Assembly (NCBI GenBank): GCA_013400975.1
Contig: WBMZ01014157.1
Location: forward strand, 62,001-126,000
From: Atrichornis clamosus
Lineage: Eukaryota > Chordata > Aves > Passeriformes > Menuridae
Length of the DNA stretch: 64,000 nucleotides
Direction of reading: 5' to 3'
The notes under the pieces are model-generated. The model did not search any database. It was not told the DNA's origin and was given only the letters and a program-made list of their open reading frames with translations. The position numbers and the translations under genes are program-made. Each line of letters starts with the position of its first letter. The first letter of the stretch is position 1. Positions 12,453 to 27,839 of the stretch are shown here, one piece after another.

Positions 12453-15400
12453 CTTGCTCTGGTGTTATATATTAGGACTCACCTTTCTGAACTTTCCAGT
12501 GGCAGTGCTCATCTGCCTGAAAAACAGACTTCTTGGGAAGGGAGCAACAGTGGAGTCCTGTGTGGAGGCTATAAAATGGTTTACATTCTGTATTTATATT
12601 GATTTAGCAATCATAAAAGGAACATAAATGTTTTTAAATTAAACATTTTTCTGTTTAAACATTAAACATTGGCATTTCTGTTCTCCTGGTTTTTAAGTAA
12701 GCCTTGAAGGTGACTGTTGGCTGGTTTGCAGTCATTTCTTGCCATCTCTTCTAGGTAGCTTTTTAGTAGCACAAAATCTTCCAGGCAGGAGAGAATACCA
12801 AACAGCTAATTGTAATTGCAAGGGTTATTTTCAAATGTGCGTCACTGTTTATTCCTGTTGAGAGGTGTTTCTCACCTTTTGAACTTTCTGACTGGCAGCC
12901 CAGGTCATCCAAAGTGTCACGCAGATCGGTATTTCTGAGTTCAGCACAGCTTGGAGGGGAGTAACCCACTCAGGCCTCCTTGGAAGTTCAGTGGCAGCTT
13001 TCTTAATTGACTAAGAGGTGACTCAGTGTTTTATGAGCATCTCTCAACACAGTCGTAAGTTTTATCAGTATGAAGTTTTAAAAGACAACCCTTGTGCAAA
13101 CAATCTCTGACTCAGTGCCAGCTCATAGCTCTCTTCTGCCAGCAAGACCTTGCTGTTGAGACTGACTGCTGAATCCAAATATATGGGCGGGACTCACTGA
13201 AGGGGGGCAATTCTCAGCTGGTTTGTGATAGTCCTTATATCTGGAAAAGGAAATGGTGACTTTATACCTCTTTGCATTTCCTCTTCTTGGGCAAAAAGAG
13301 CAAACCAATCTCATGCAAGTTTGGATAGCTGTGGAGCTGCTTGTGCCAGTGCCACATCTGCAGCTCGGAGCTGTTGGCATAGCGGCAGCTTTCAGTGTTG
13401 CCCCTGCACCATGACAGAGGGGCCAGGATTACCCCGGCACTGTGTAACGCGGAGCTCCCTGGCAGCAGGATGGCTTGGCTGTGACACCACAGCCTCCCAG
13501 CCTGAGTGGGGCTGGCCAGTTGACGCAGGGAAACTGGAGGTGAGTGCACTCCCACGCCGCGCCTCATTCGTGCCCTTCTGTGCAACCAGCCATAAAGAAA
13601 GTTTCCTTGCAACCAGCCAGTAATACTCGCAGCCCTCCCTCAGCAGTCTCCAGTGCTGCTGCTCGAAATAGAGATATGTCTTGAAACACTGTCATCATAC
13701 AAAAAATTGCTTCAAGGCATTCCTCCCAGAAGTGAATTCTCTGAGATATGCTTTGTCAGCCAAGAAGAAGCAAACTGTACAAGAGAGTTCCCACAGTCAC
13801 TCAGGCTTCCTCCTGAGCCATGGAGCGGGATTTGGACAGACCTCCACATATAAAGCCATTTTTAGGGATATTTCTGCCTTCAGTGTGGTTGCCTTACGCT
13901 CACCATTAGGTGTGTTTCTGGGTGGCAGGGCGGTCTCCTTGGGAGAAGCAATGGACAGTTGTGAATAACCCTCTGCCACCAACATTTCAAGCAGCACATG
14001 CTTCCTGACATGTGCCTGACCTCAGGGGATGTAATGTGCAGCCTCATTGCTCACTGCCCCAGCTGTGGCTCCTCAAAGCAGGTACTGCTATGCTCTGCAG
14101 GGAATGGCTCTTCCCCCACAGTGTAAACTTGGGAAGAGAAAACAAAACAATGAAACGTAAGTTGGACATGGTGGAAAGAAGGCTGCTAAAGCCAAATGTA
14201 CTCCATATTGTGTAGAAAATGCATCAGAAATGTGTAGGATTGCATCTTCCCTCTGACAGGTCTCCTCCTTCCTGCCCAACCTCATGGCTGTGCTGAGAAT
14301 GCTCAGGTAATAAAATTGCTGGAGTTTGTATTGGTGGTCACCTCCAAATGGCTGTCTGGGGGAAAAAGTGCTGAAAGGGTGAATTTTTTGGGGGGGATAC
14401 TTGCTACAGCTGTTGTGAAGGTGGCAAGGCTTGCAAGCATCTAACTGGGGGCAGCTTTCCTTCCCGTGCTGACAGTCCCAAAATACCACATTCTCACACC
14501 CAATGAATAAAAGTGTAGATGGAAGACATCCAACTCCCTGCAGAAACCATGCTGAAGCATCCTGTATTCCTTCAGAGGAATAAATCCTCTGGCCTCATCC
14601 ACCACCCCGCTCTTCAGTTCTGTTTGCAGAGGAGGGACAGGTGCACTCGGGCAGCAGCCCCACCCCAAAGGAGGGCTGGCAAAGCAGGGGTAGACTGATG
14701 AAAGAGCTGAATCGCTCTCATACTCCAGAGGAGGTGACAGGGAGAGCTGCCTGGGAGGCACACATCTTTCAGCAGTGAGTTGTTTTGTCTTCTCACTCTT
14801 GATTGTTAATGACCTTGATAAGTTAGTGGGAGGCCAGCCAGGACACCCGTTCTCCCTCTTGCTTTCAGGGATCCAAAGACTTCAGGGTAACGAAATAAAT
14901 GTTAGGTTGTCAGTCCAAAATAATAACACTTTACAAAGTGGAAATGCAAATTTCCTGTGATATCCCTGAATAGCAGGTGGTATTTCCTGAGGTATTTTTT
15001 CTAACCTACAGGGGAATTGATATTATGAACTGACTGAGGAAAATTATTGTGGTATCAAGCTCCAGCCATTAAAGTAAAACAATGAGAGCAAAGTAAATTG
15101 AGCAAAGGAACAAGCAAGAGAAGGCTTGGATTTTGTATATTTGTTGGTAGGTTTTTTCCTAATGCTGTAGGCACTGAGTGTGGTTAAGTTGCAGAAATCC
15201 CCTTTTTACAGCAGCAGAAAGGAAGTAAGAGAAAATGTGTAAGTTCAATTGCTTTTAAGGTCATAAGCAAGTAATGTGTAATCATTTATAGCATTAGTAT
15301 TATTAATTAAGTAAAAAATAGCTGGATGATGAGTTAACTTACACTTGTATATATCCAGCAAACCAGACAAATGTTCACTTGAGCTCCTAACATGAGATCA

Positions 15401-16066
15401 GGAGCAAACGCCTTTGTTTCTGCTAATTAGATTTTTCTTTGAAAATAGGACAATCTGTTACTGTCAGTCAAAACTCACAATTTGGTTTCTGATTTTGTAT
15501 AAAAGAGACAAGCTAATAGGTTTGCTGGTCTACACGTTGTGTCATTTGTATCTCATTTGAGTGAAATCCATCTAACATGGTCTCATGTAAGTAATGCTGT
15601 TTCCTCAAGTGTATTCAAAACCAGCACCTACCTAAAGCAAAGACTGATAAAACTGATTTTAAATTGATTCTGAACATGCATTGCAGCATATCCCTACGTT
15701 ATATATAACTTTATAGCTGAAAGACATATGTATTGGCTGACACTCTAGAATCTCCAAGATTTGTTTTCTTCTCATGCCACAGTCCTGCGCTCTCCCGCAG
15801 GGAGTTACTCATGCTACTAGTCCAATGGATTTGATCTGTGTCCACTTCTCTAAGATTGTTCAAACAAATTTGAGATTTCTAGTTTTGCACATGTGGTCTC
15901 GGTGGGTTTTGTGTCAACATCTTCAGTTTTCCTTGATCATAAGTTATTAATTAATTACTCTGGAACTTGTGTGTGGATGTTCCTGCTATGTAAGGAAATG
16001 CTTGTGAAAAAGAAACCCTTTTGAAGTAGTTATACAGGCAGATTAGCTCTGCTATCCGACCCTCAA

Positions 16067-16147
16067 TTCATAGATGCTAAAGCCAGATGGGACCATGTGA
16101 TTATCTGAAGTGACCTCCTGTGCAGAATGGACCATCAGAGCTTCATC
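16067..16147 (-). repeat. Ancient CR1-like 3' fragment, minus strand
   Basis: Reads ttcatagatgctaaagccag, then gggaccatgtgattatct, then tgacctcctgtgcag, the reverse complement of an old CR1 3' end of the same general kind as the fragment at 6990-7212. It is diverged and truncated. Confidence 0.6.
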
Positions 16148-19100
16148 AGAAGCAAAGGTCTGCTGCAGATTTGTTAGGGTTATGACCAGAGGGGGGTTCC
16201 TTACTGTGAACAGCATTTGAATGCAGGTGGCAAACATTCATAATCTTTTGACACTTTAAAAATGTGGACTGTGATAGAGGTTTTGACCAGCTCCAAGAAA
16301 CCTGCATTCCGTAGTATTTTTGGCACTGACATGTTCTGTGATGAGGCATTTCATCTTTCTGGGCCTCCTGTCTTCACAGACCAGCTTTTGTCAGATTGCC
16401 GTGTTTGGAGCACCCATGCTTCATATGAGGGGATCAACTCTGCAGCATCTAATGCAGGGACAGTAAATTTCCCTGATTGTGTGGTGCCATGGGAAGACAG
16501 GAATGGGGCGAGAACCTGGGTGAACATTTGTTGGGCAGCCTGGAAACATCAGCTTTGGTGGTTTTTTTCTGCCGTCAGTAGCACAGGATTTGATTCCTCC
16601 TGGTCCCACTGCAGGCTGTGGTATGTGGTCCAGCACGTTACAGTTCATGAGCTGTTGGAGAGCTGCGTGCTTTTGAGTACCTGGAGGCACCTGCCATTAA
16701 GTCCAGCTCTCAGCTGACAGTCTAAGAATTACCCTAGAAGAATCAGGTACTTTTTGAGAATTGTGTGATGTTTTGTGTCAGGCAGAATCTGTTAAGGGTG
16801 GCAATGTCACTGAACTTGATTCTAAGAACAAGACTGATCAAAAATTAACAACCTTAAGGTGTAAGCCACCGTGGTACATTAGCACTAAGTTTCTCTCTTC
16901 AACCTTCTAAGAACAGATAAGGACATAATTTCTAGTCTGAAATATTTAATGCACAACTGAGTTAGAGCATCCTGGTCGAGCTTTGATGAGTATTAGTGAC
17001 TGTTCATGCACAGGCTGCTAGCCTGTCCTCTTTGCTACGTACTATTCTTTCACCTTAGTAAAACTGTGTGAAGTAGTACTCTGTATCCTCGCATCTGAAG
17101 TAGGCTAAGACATGTATGTATTCTATTATTGCTCCTTACTTGGTAGTGATTTTTAAAAAGTCTTTTAAGCCAGTGATGTGTTCATCTCCTTACATCATGC
17201 AGAATGCAGTAGATCACTGAGAGCAAAATGGAAAGTAATCTGTTTTGGTTAGTGGTTGTTTGTAGATAAAAAACTCAGAGTGATTCACATTTTAGACAAC
17301 AGAAGTCATGAAGTGATCGTGGAAGGAATATTGCTGTTTTGAAAACAGCAGGGTTGTGATCTGAGTTTCTGCTAATCCAACAGAAGCAGTGTGCTGTTTT
17401 CTCTCTGTACTAGTGATGTGAATGGGGATGCATATGTCCTCTGGGCTATCAGATTATATCGGCTAATTGAGAAGCAAAGTAAATACCTCCAAGGATAACC
17501 TAGCTACTGTGCTGCGATGCCCTTTTATTTATGATTCACTTAGAAAGAATGCTTTTGCATGGTACTCAACAAAGTTGCTGCTGGAGATGTTGCTTTTCAG
17601 ATGAGATGTAAAATCAAGGCCCTGATCACTTGTGGTTATCAGAGTTCCCATGGCACTTTCCAAAATAGTTGGGGTTTTGACCCAGTGTACTAGCCAAAGT
17701 TCAATTTGGATAATTACATCCTTCCTTCTCTCACATACACTGGATGTGCTATTCTTCACCTCATGTCCGAGCTGCATGTAACTCTGTCTTGTGCTGTAAA
17801 ACGTGCTGCCAGACCTCATCCCAGAAATGGCTGCATTGCAGACAGAGTGAAACAGATCCCGTTATAAGGTTCTCGTGTCACTTCAAGTGTGCAAATCACT
17901 TTAGGGTCTGCAGAGATGAAAAGGATATTCAGATATAAGATTACATATTTAAAATTTGTGATTGCTTTTAGTTATCTGATACACATTCTTAAGCTTTCCA
18001 TAGGAAAGTCCATCTTGAACTGAGTAGTACCAGTATGACCATCACACAATATTACAGGACTCCACTAATGAGTTAATTTCCATTTCTAAAGGAACACTGA
18101 GGATTAAAGAAAATGTATTTGAGGAAAAGAAAACCAAAAGAAATCCACTTGAGTGATACCTTTGAGGAGATACACAAACGTTCATCATGGTGGTGTCTAG
18201 GCACTTCCCAAGATTTTTCTCTTGAAGTTAGTTGTTGTCTGTTATTTACTAATAGATCAGGTTCAGATTGTGATTATTTCTGTAGTCTTCAGTCTCCTTG
18301 TCTGTATGTGTGTTATTACAGGATGCTATTCAGGTAATGTATTAGACATTGTGCTCTTCAAGTCTCTGTGGTTCCTTGGCATCCCAAGCTCTTTCAGGAA
18401 CAATGGCACCTGCATGCTAAAGACTCCCAAGACATTGGCAGCACTGTAGTTCGGGTGTATCATGGCTGAGACAGGCAGAGGAAAAGGGCACTCCCAGGTA
18501 TTACTGGCCAGTGCTGTAAGTCCAGGTGCAAAATTCTAAATGGACTAACTGTTTTCTAGGGCAGGGTTGGTTAATCTAAAACTCCTGGTCTGGATCTTCC
18601 CTACCAATATTCTCAACAGTGCAAAATTACCCTGCATCCTCTTTCCTGAAGGCTCTTTTCACCGTGCCTTAGCTTCAAGGATGTGGGGGTTCTGCTCTTC
18701 ACCCATCTGATCTCATGTCTGGTAGTTGGTCCAAGCACAGACATCATCATGTCATGGAATGAGCCATGTGATGGATGTGAAAGATTCGTTGTCGTGTATT
18801 AAGTCAAGGTTAGTGCTGAGCATGGAGCTCTTGAGTACCTCCGTAAGGGACCATTCAGCCAATCCCGGCCCCAGAGACTGGGCCCCATCACACTTAGGAG
18901 TAAGGAGAGGGAGGGCTCTGATGCTTCTAAGAGCCATATGGAACTTACTTAATGGGCGAGTTCCCTCTGAGGTACAGAATGTTTATTAATAATATCCCAA
19001 TGTGGAGATCTCATGGGAGATCTGGCTTTCTTGTCAGTCAGGAAGCTGTCTGGAATTGCAATGATGCATCTAGAAGACTCATGAAATTATCAGTTCTGGG

Positions 19101-22100
19101 CTTGCAAACCAGTTTACAGTCAGCAAAACATTGTCTTTTCGATGGGGAATAAGAAGATAAGAAGAAACTTTAAACCCCCAGTATTTGCTAAGTAAAATAG
19201 AGCTAGATCATATAACTTTCATGAGCTACGTGTTTGCTTAACTATGAAAGAAAAATCAGTAATAAAGGACAATTCTGCAAAGCAGAATGAGATAAATAAG
19301 CACAAATTGCCAAGGGCAGGTGTCAGCAGGGGCAGGTCAAAATTAAAGTGAAAAAAAGCGGATATAAAGGCCACGCATTTATTATGTAAATGCATCTAAA
19401 TTAGCCCCAAAGGCAGACATTCCTGAGAGGTGATGAAAGGAAAAGTGGCATGGGCAACTCCTTATCCCATCACTGTCTCCCACCCTTTTTAAATGCTTGT
19501 GTAACAGTCAGTGTCCTGGCTGTCCTGTTGCCAGTGCCTCCAGCTACAAAGCTGGAGCAGACCCTCTCCTGCATCGATTGCTGTGCTGAGAGATGGCTGG
19601 AGTTCTTCAGGAAGTGCACTGTGCTCCTGTGGATCCTGCTGTCATCAGCCTTGCGGGTGGGGTTGAATCCTCCACCCTCCAAGGCAGCACAGTCCCAGGG
19701 CCTTCCTATTTCTCTCTTCCTTATTGTAATCTGGGAAGATGAGGCACTACCATAAAACCTACAAAAATGCATCTGATGTTAAAATCTGAAAAACCCACTG
19801 ATACCTAAAAAGAGTCTTTCTAACCAAACTTCCCAATTGCTCTCTTTAAAAACACCACAAAACCCTCAAAATACGTCAGTAACTCACACACTTTCAGAGC
19901 TTGGAAGAAGCCAAAAGTATGGCAACAATGCAACCATCTTGTGAGCTCAGTGGACAAAAAGAAGTATTAACAATGTATTTCTGTTTTTCTTCTCAGTTCC
20001 TTGCACGTAATTGACAGTGCAGAGACCTTGTTCTCATTTGTGCGTAAGCAGTGAAGGTTGTATGTGTTTGGTCCCACTCTTTCCTGCCATCTCTCCTTGC
20101 CACTTTCATTCCTTCATCCCATCCCTTTGCATGTTTCCCACTATGCGACTCAACCAAAGCTTCCCAGCACTGTTCCCTACTAGCCAAAGATTTCCAGAAG
20201 CTCCTAGGTGTACACACACTGACACAAGCAATACTGTCATTCTGTCACCCCTCCTCCTGTTGCTTTCCTTCCTCTGCTGGTGGCCTCCTTGCTGGCCATG
20301 GGAATGGCCTGGAAGAGCAGTGGGCTCACAGCAACTTCTGGTGTCTGGGGGGCTTGCTTCAAGGCACACTCTCATGTTGCCAGGCTCCCTTCTCAAGTGA
20401 AAGCCTTGCTTTTGATTGGGCAGTCACAGCCATGGAATGAATGTGGGGATATTTAGGTGCCTGGGAGCAGCCTGCTGACTGCCAGCAGAAGGACCTTGCT
20501 CCACACTGTCACCCTTACCTGTCAATATCTAGAGTATCAGAGTATCCTTGGCCACATTGCTGCCAATGCTAATGTGATCTCTCAACTGGTGTTAAGTGAT
20601 CTGGTGCTGATATAATACCCGATCTCACTGAGGTGGATTATGTTCAGCTGCAAAACAAGCTTGTGTCTACCCAGTGCACCTAATTCCCAGAAAGGGTATG
20701 CCTCTCTGTGCCAACTGCAGCAGCATTTGGAGGCCAGCTCCTGCTCCCTCTTTCATCCAGCGAGCTGCTTTCACCTCTGCTGCCAGGACCACCTAGTCAT
20801 GGACACTGCCAACTGGTATATTTTTGGCAGGTCCCAAACCACAGAGGTTCCAAGCACAATAAAATGTAACTAATTGGAAGATGGAAGCATTTAGCTCTTT
20901 CGGTAGGCTCTGGAACTAAGGGCAGAATTTAGCCAAGGACAGGATTTAGCTATGCTTTTTGCAGCATGAAAAATTAGGTTTTGCCACTTCAGCAACAGAA
21001 GCAACAAAATACGGGAGAGTTTTCAGGGACTGAGAGTAAATATCCATCAGTCCTGTTCTCTGAAATGACCTGTATTTGCTAAAATGTTCACAAGCCCTCC
21101 CTAGCAACCCTAACGTTTAAAAGCGGGCTGCTTTCCAAGTGGCGGATGGAGCTCTGTGAGCAAGGAAAGAAACCACGTTAAGCTTTACAAGGGAGCAGGG
21201 CTGTAGTAGGGTGCTCCAGGCGCTGCATGCTTGATGTGGTGTCAGGTTTCAGTACTACTATGAAAAAATCTGCAGGGGATTTGCATGCATACCTTACACA
21301 CATACCTTTGATGTTCACATTGTTAGATCCAAGCAACAAATAGGATCTTTAGGTCACATGTAGCTTCCAAAAGGCTATTAAATAACTGTAACTAGACAGT
21401 CAGGGAATTGTCCTGTGAAATTACAGTCAAATTCTTCTCTTCTAGATTGGGTTGGATTCAGAGTCTGTCCAGGGACATAAATAGAGCAACTCCAAAATAC
21501 ACCAGGATTATAAAGAGCAGAATGTCTTTCTTCCTCCCTCTCTTCCCCCTTTTGAATCTCTATTTCAGACCAAGGGAAGCATGTGTACTCAGATACTATT
21601 CGTATTTCTCCTGCTCTTGAGAGGATATTGACAATAGGATAGATGTTGACTTTGCAATCTTTTATTAAATGGTTTCTAGCTAGGTGAAAGAGAAAAGCTG
21701 TATGCTGCTGTCTTTTAAAATACATTACTATGTTGCATGGATTTCACAATGACGCATATGATGAAATTGCTGTTAATGAGTAAAATCACACCAGAAATGC
21801 AATGAAATGGTGGGGGTTTTTTCTGCTTTGCAAGGAGGACCTAGAAATCATGCCTTTGGGCATAATTAATGTAATTTCCATTTAAAAAATGAGAGTATGA
21901 ACTAAGTTCAGTATTTAACATACCACACACCAGAATGATCTCAAAATATATCAAGCCAGGAAGTGGATTAATTGCAACAACTCACCACCAAGCCCCTGGT
22001 TTATTTCAAGTATTTGGAAAATGTATTTCTGTTTTGGACACTGACTTCTTTATGAAACTATGCCAGAATGTCAGCAGTCTCTGCTTGCACTCTGACAGAC

Positions 22101-25100
22101 ACTCTTAGCAGCATCAGTGTCCTGGAGGCAGTAATAATTATGAAATCTATTTGATAGACAGACAGCTATCAGACATCTGTATATCCCAGACATACAAAAA
22201 CATCCCCAGCCAACCATGTGGCTACCAATGGATCTGCTCAGACAAAGAAGTTCAAGAGAAATGCCTCAGGCCAGATCCTCAGCTGCAGAAAATCAGCCAG
22301 GCACAGTGATTTGCCTTCCTTGCCCTCTGTGCCTTTTCTTTGGAGGAAAATCCTGCCCAGCCGTCACAGGGCAATGGGAGGTCACAGAGCCAATGGGTTG
22401 GATGGGAAGGGGAAGCTTCTTCAGGAACTTAGGGCCATGCCTGGGGCTGACCACGTAAGCTCTGTACAAGACGCTGTATATCCCTGAAGAAGTAGAAATG
22501 TCTGTGCTAAAAAGGCTGCCTAAGATCCCTTGTATCCTTACGTCTGTGCAGAGGAGGGGAAAGATAGTTCTTCCTAACAGTACCTAGAGCCGTGTCTGTG
22601 CTCTGTGAGCTGAACACAGACAGCCTCAAGCATGGCCCGACAGTTGTCTGTGCTGTGCAGCTGGGAGCTTTCTTTCCTTCTCCATCTTGTCCTGTGCCAC
22701 GTAACAGATGTTGTTAAGGAAGTAGCACAACCCAGGGCTCTTCTTTCTAGGCAGTGTGGAGGAAAGGTGAGATAGATGCAAGCCAGCCAGAGGTCCTGGA
22801 CTAGATTGTTTTCTCCTGTTGGTGAAGTCTGAACGTTTTCTAGGCAGATCAGGGTCTCCTGCACCTGCCTTTCTGTAGAGCCCACTCTGATGCTGTCCTC
22901 CTCTGGTTGAGATGTGCCTCACTAAAACGAGAAGTGCAAATCTTTGGAGGCAGCAGCTCTTGTAGCATGCAGCTAAACTGAAGAGACATGCCACAGGCTG
23001 CCACTGGGAAATATCCAAGGGAGGCCACAGCTCCTTGGTTTGAATCTCAGTACCTTCAAGGTAGCTTGAACAGCTGCCGCTCCAGAAGGTGCCTAAGGGC
23101 CAAGGGAAGTGCATACTGTATTTTCATCAGTATCTTTCTTCTTGAGAAGAAGTACAGGTTCAGGCTGTGGCATGGCCATTGCAGCATCACCACGGTAGAG
23201 ATGTGTAGCCAGGGACAGAGTTACCACCTGATACTGCTGGGACACTGCCCAGGGGAGCAGTTTACCCCTTGTTTTCCATCACTGCCACTTTAGTTCTTTT
23301 TCCGTTCCTGCTTCTAGGCTTGGGCGTGTTGTTGGCAGGAGCTTCTATAGCCCTGGAAATTAATTTGATTTTTTGTATCTAAGTCTACATTACGGAAAAT
23401 GGGCTGTGCGCATTCCAGATTTCTAAATGACACAAGGACACTGTTGCTGGATGAGTTGAAGTCTTTGTGACCTTAAAATTGAGGAGAGTGAACATCAGAG
23501 GCCAGAAAGAGAAATGTTACCTAATAATAGTTACATTTTGAGCAAAACCACTGAAGTGCGGCAGATTCTGCAGCAGGTTGGCTTGTTTGAGATTTTACTA
23601 TGCTATTTACTCTGTTACTTCACTGGAGATCAGTGCAAAGGTCAGGAGGATTCACAAGCTCTTGGCAGTCAGGTCCAAAGATGAGTCCACTGTTGACAGT
23701 CCTGGAACTCTGATCAGCTCCATGCAGTGGTTCCACTGGGAATGACCTCTGCAGTAGGAATTGCCCTGGATTTTCGGTCCATATGGCGGGAGGTGCCTGA
23801 GCAAGAAGAGAGAGAAGATTCTAAAATGAAAGTTGGAACCAGATGGTAATGTGATACAGAGCTTTCCACCTCTAGGTCATCAATTCAAATCTAGCCTGTT
23901 TAGTAGTGACCAAAAATCCAAAAATCATTTCCACATGGGCCAAGAAAAATGCATGGTGAACACAGGAGTTCCTGTATGCAAACAGACAAGATAGTCTGGA
24001 GATAAACAGTTGCCCAATAGTTATTTGTCTAGACAGGTCTGCAATGTATAAAGCGAAATAGTTTCTGATCAGTTTGTCCCTGAATAATGAGGGCTTGGTT
24101 TCCTTGCAAATAGCTTGTAATTTATTTCTGTCTACTAAAATGTAAGTTTTTTTCTTTACGCTATAGCTAAGAATAACTGAAACCTCCCCACTGCCTTCCT
24201 CAATAGTCTGTCTGTGTAGGGAGTTATAAATAGACAGACACATATGACGTTTGCCAGACAAAAGAGACAGCTCATGTTTCCTTAGGTGTATATCAAGAAA
24301 ACCTCAATGCTGAACTGTGTACTAGATTTATTCTGAAAAACAGAAAATTCTTCTTAATATTTTAGCAGAAAAATGCACAGGGTGCTGAGCTAAACTTAAG
24401 CAAATGCATCAGGAAAGTTTATCAAGTGCATGATGGATGATAATGAAGTAACAGGGGAACCCAAGAGAGCAGCAGTGACTCTGAAGAAGCGCAGTCAGCA
24501 ACAGCAGATCCTCCTGCTGACAAGCTGTATTGATTTTAGCTGAGTACACAAATTTTAACTTTGCTTATTGTATTGAACCACAGATACAAGGTCCATTAAA
24601 TGGGTATTTTATAAGCTGCACTGCCCTAAATATTTTATGGAAATGTAACCAATGCTGGCTGAAACATTATAAAAATTAATAACATCTATCAAGAACGCTG
24701 AACTAACAGCTACTGTGCTTTGAATTTTGATTATATCCTTGATAATCTCACTGGAATATTGTTGTGCTTGAGCTAGTAGTTCAACTAGCAGATGAATAAA
24801 AATTACGGGTTTTCCCTTTCCTTTCTGACCATTGAATTTATACTTACCAAGATCTGTAATGGTGGGAGGGAGGTTGCGGCAAAGCAGCTGAGAAATAATT
24901 AATTATATGAGCATAAAAGAAAACAGAATTTGATTTTTAATACATTTCTTTCGCTGTTTTATTCCTCTCAGAACATAAAACCCTTCCAAATGAAGTAACT
25001 TGCAGATATTTTGAAGGTAGCTTTTTGTAAATAAAGTGTATGAAATCCTAACCCGGATAAAGTCAGTTTCTTGACTTCCGTTGGATATATAACATGCATA

Positions 25101-27839
25101 ACTGGATATATGCACCACTGCCTGAATTTTCAGACTACCAGAAGAGTCATTTGAAGCAGTGTGTTTTGAATTTTCCAGTTAAAATATAAAATTTTGCTGC
25201 TGGTCAAATAACTATTAAAAGTCGCTTTGTGTACTTGGAAAGCTCTGATGCTCTCTGCTCTCCTCAACAAGTGGAATAGAAATACTCTTTATCATCAACC
25301 AACTGGTGCCGCTTCTGACGTTGCAAACTTTTCTATCCTCAGTCAGGGAAAGTCGACTTAAAAGCTAATAAATACTTTTTCAATGATCTGACTTCGTATT
25401 TTGTATTAAAAACTCAGAGGAGTGCCAAGTAGGGTAGAAAACAAGGAACAGTTTCACAGATTTTGGCAGAATTCTCCACAGATTACTATTAGCCTCATTT
25501 ATGAGACTGCACAGAGAACTGTGAAATCTCCTTTGAACTCTAAGGGCCAGATGGTTTTGCTGTTAGACTCTAATGACCCACAGCAGTGTGCATACACAGA
25601 CACACCATGGTTGCCAGTTGACTGCAAACATGTGACGGAGGCAGGAGAATTCATGACCTGTGCTTACAAAACACAAGCCCCCCCACTACTGATGGGGTAA
25701 AAAAGCAGGTCTGCTACTGCCTCAGAAGGGAGTTCATTGCTAAAGCAAGCTATGAACATTCCTGGACCTGAGGGGTGAATGGCAGGCACATCATCCCATG
25801 CAATCTCTGGGAGATTCTTGCTGATGATCAGGAAGCTGCAAGTGGCTTTTTCTGGAAGGTGAGGGTTCTCTGGCAGGCTGTGTGGGCCTCTGGTCTCAGC
25901 ACTGTATCACTCTGTGTTGGAAGAGGGAGGGAAAGGCTGGATTCAAACCAGTTAAAGCTGTAGGTTAGAATGGTAGTTACTCTGCTGTCATATGGAACTG
26001 CTTGTGAGACATGATTTATTTTGGATTATATTGGTTTCAACTGGTATAATATGAACTTCCTGATTTTTCAAGTATATGTAGACAAAAAGACTAAATATGG
26101 TTTTACTCATCTTTTAATTTAGAACTACAAGTGTTTGGGTGACCTATGAAATTATTTTAATGATCTCTGCACAACACTGAGCTGTCAGCACTATAAATGT
26201 CATCCTAACTGAGTATTAGTTTCCATCATGGTCATTTAGTCTCAGCAGCAGAGCTACCTCCATGCAAATGTCTTGTCTGTGTCAAGTTGTTGGAAAAAAA
26301 CACAGAGTCACTGTTGCCAAGAAGCATCAGTCAGACATCTTCAGAGTGTTCAGTTTGAAGAGGAAGACACAGACACAAAATCTAGGAGCACTGTGAGTGT
26401 GCAGCTTGCCCTTGGAGCTGCAGGCACAGCAGTTAGGGGATGATTTGCATTCAAACCTATGCTTTTATCTCTGATCATTAAAAATGTGTTCCAGGATTGC
26501 TTATATGAGTTGACATAGATTTACCCATATCCTTCCCTTTTCTTTCTTTAGCTTTAGAATACTATGAAAAAAGGGTAAGAAGGACTCCAGTGACTGAGAA
26601 CTGTGACAAATTGAATTTGATGCAACTTTTGACCACTGGTGGAAGATGAATATGAACTCATCACATGAGGCTGTCCTTTTGTTCTCATATAGAAAGCAAA
26701 GAAATTGTTTAACTAGTGACTGTACAGGCTGTAAGGATACATCTAAGATATTGACAAAGAGTAAAGTAACAGAATTTGAAAATAACAAAAATGAGGGATG
26801 TGTGACAGAAGAGGAGTGGAAGAAGTGTCTTGTAGAAGATAAAGAGTTGGGCTTTGAACATTCAAAACTTACAGCAAAGATAAAACAATCAAAACGTTGT
26901 ATACTCTCCTTTCAGGCATTTTGTCGGTTTTTTTCTGTTCAAAGTTAGGAATAATATCCTGAAGTTTTAAATTACTATCTTTTGCCTTAGCTCACATGTT
27001 TAGTATTTTAAACATCGCAAAAGAAATGCTGCTGTATTTTGGATTTGTTCTTGTATGATAGACATTTAAATGATGTGGTCATAGGATTTTTCCAACACTG
27101 TCACTTGTTCTTTCTGTCTTATACATATTTAGGAAGGGTACTTAGTGTTGACTTGTACTTGCATGTGATGTAAAAGAACCTGAAATTTGCTTTCGAGTGT
27201 ATGGGACTTCAGCTGAAGTGTACGGTAGCTGTTTGTCAGACTTAGGATAAAAATGAAATGTGAAAGGGCTGTGTTCCACAAACCTCCTCTTACTTAAGAT
27301 CTCTGACATAAGTGAGAGAGCCTCTGACAGAGTAGAAGTTCTGCCATCTTACTCTGCAGGCTCCTGGCAGGGACAGTACGTAATAGTTCAGAGCTCTTGT
27401 TTGTTGCATACAACTTTATTTTGCTCCAGAGCACCTCTTTAAAGTCTCTTGTCTGTGGCTATTTTATAGTTCCAGTCCTTTCCATAACCGAGGCAGATTC
27501 TCTTTCTTTCCAGTTAATTGAACATGCAGTTGGCAACACTTTTGGATCAGAGGTGTCTCTTTCAAAGCCCTGAAGAGATCTCTTAACTGGGTGAACACAA
27601 AATGCAGCGAGTTGAGGCATTAGGATCTGTAGTGTGTCAAAGTGGTTCCAAAGGCATCACATCCACGACAGTTAAAGAAATGAAAGGGATGCTTGGGAAA
27701 TTTCTTGTTATTCCTGAACACCTCAGTACTCCTGGGTCAGGGTGACCTACATGAGCAGACCCTACAGTCCTCACAGGACTGGACCTTCCTGGGTTTATAT
27801 GTCCAGCTACCTCTCCCACTCAGCCAGCCTGAAGCAGGA

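Noticed and set aside
16262..16717. 151-codon plus ORF in intron 3
   Set aside because: No recognisable domain, an overlapping 89-codon ORF on the other strand, and Trp/Cys-rich composition typical of chance ORFs.
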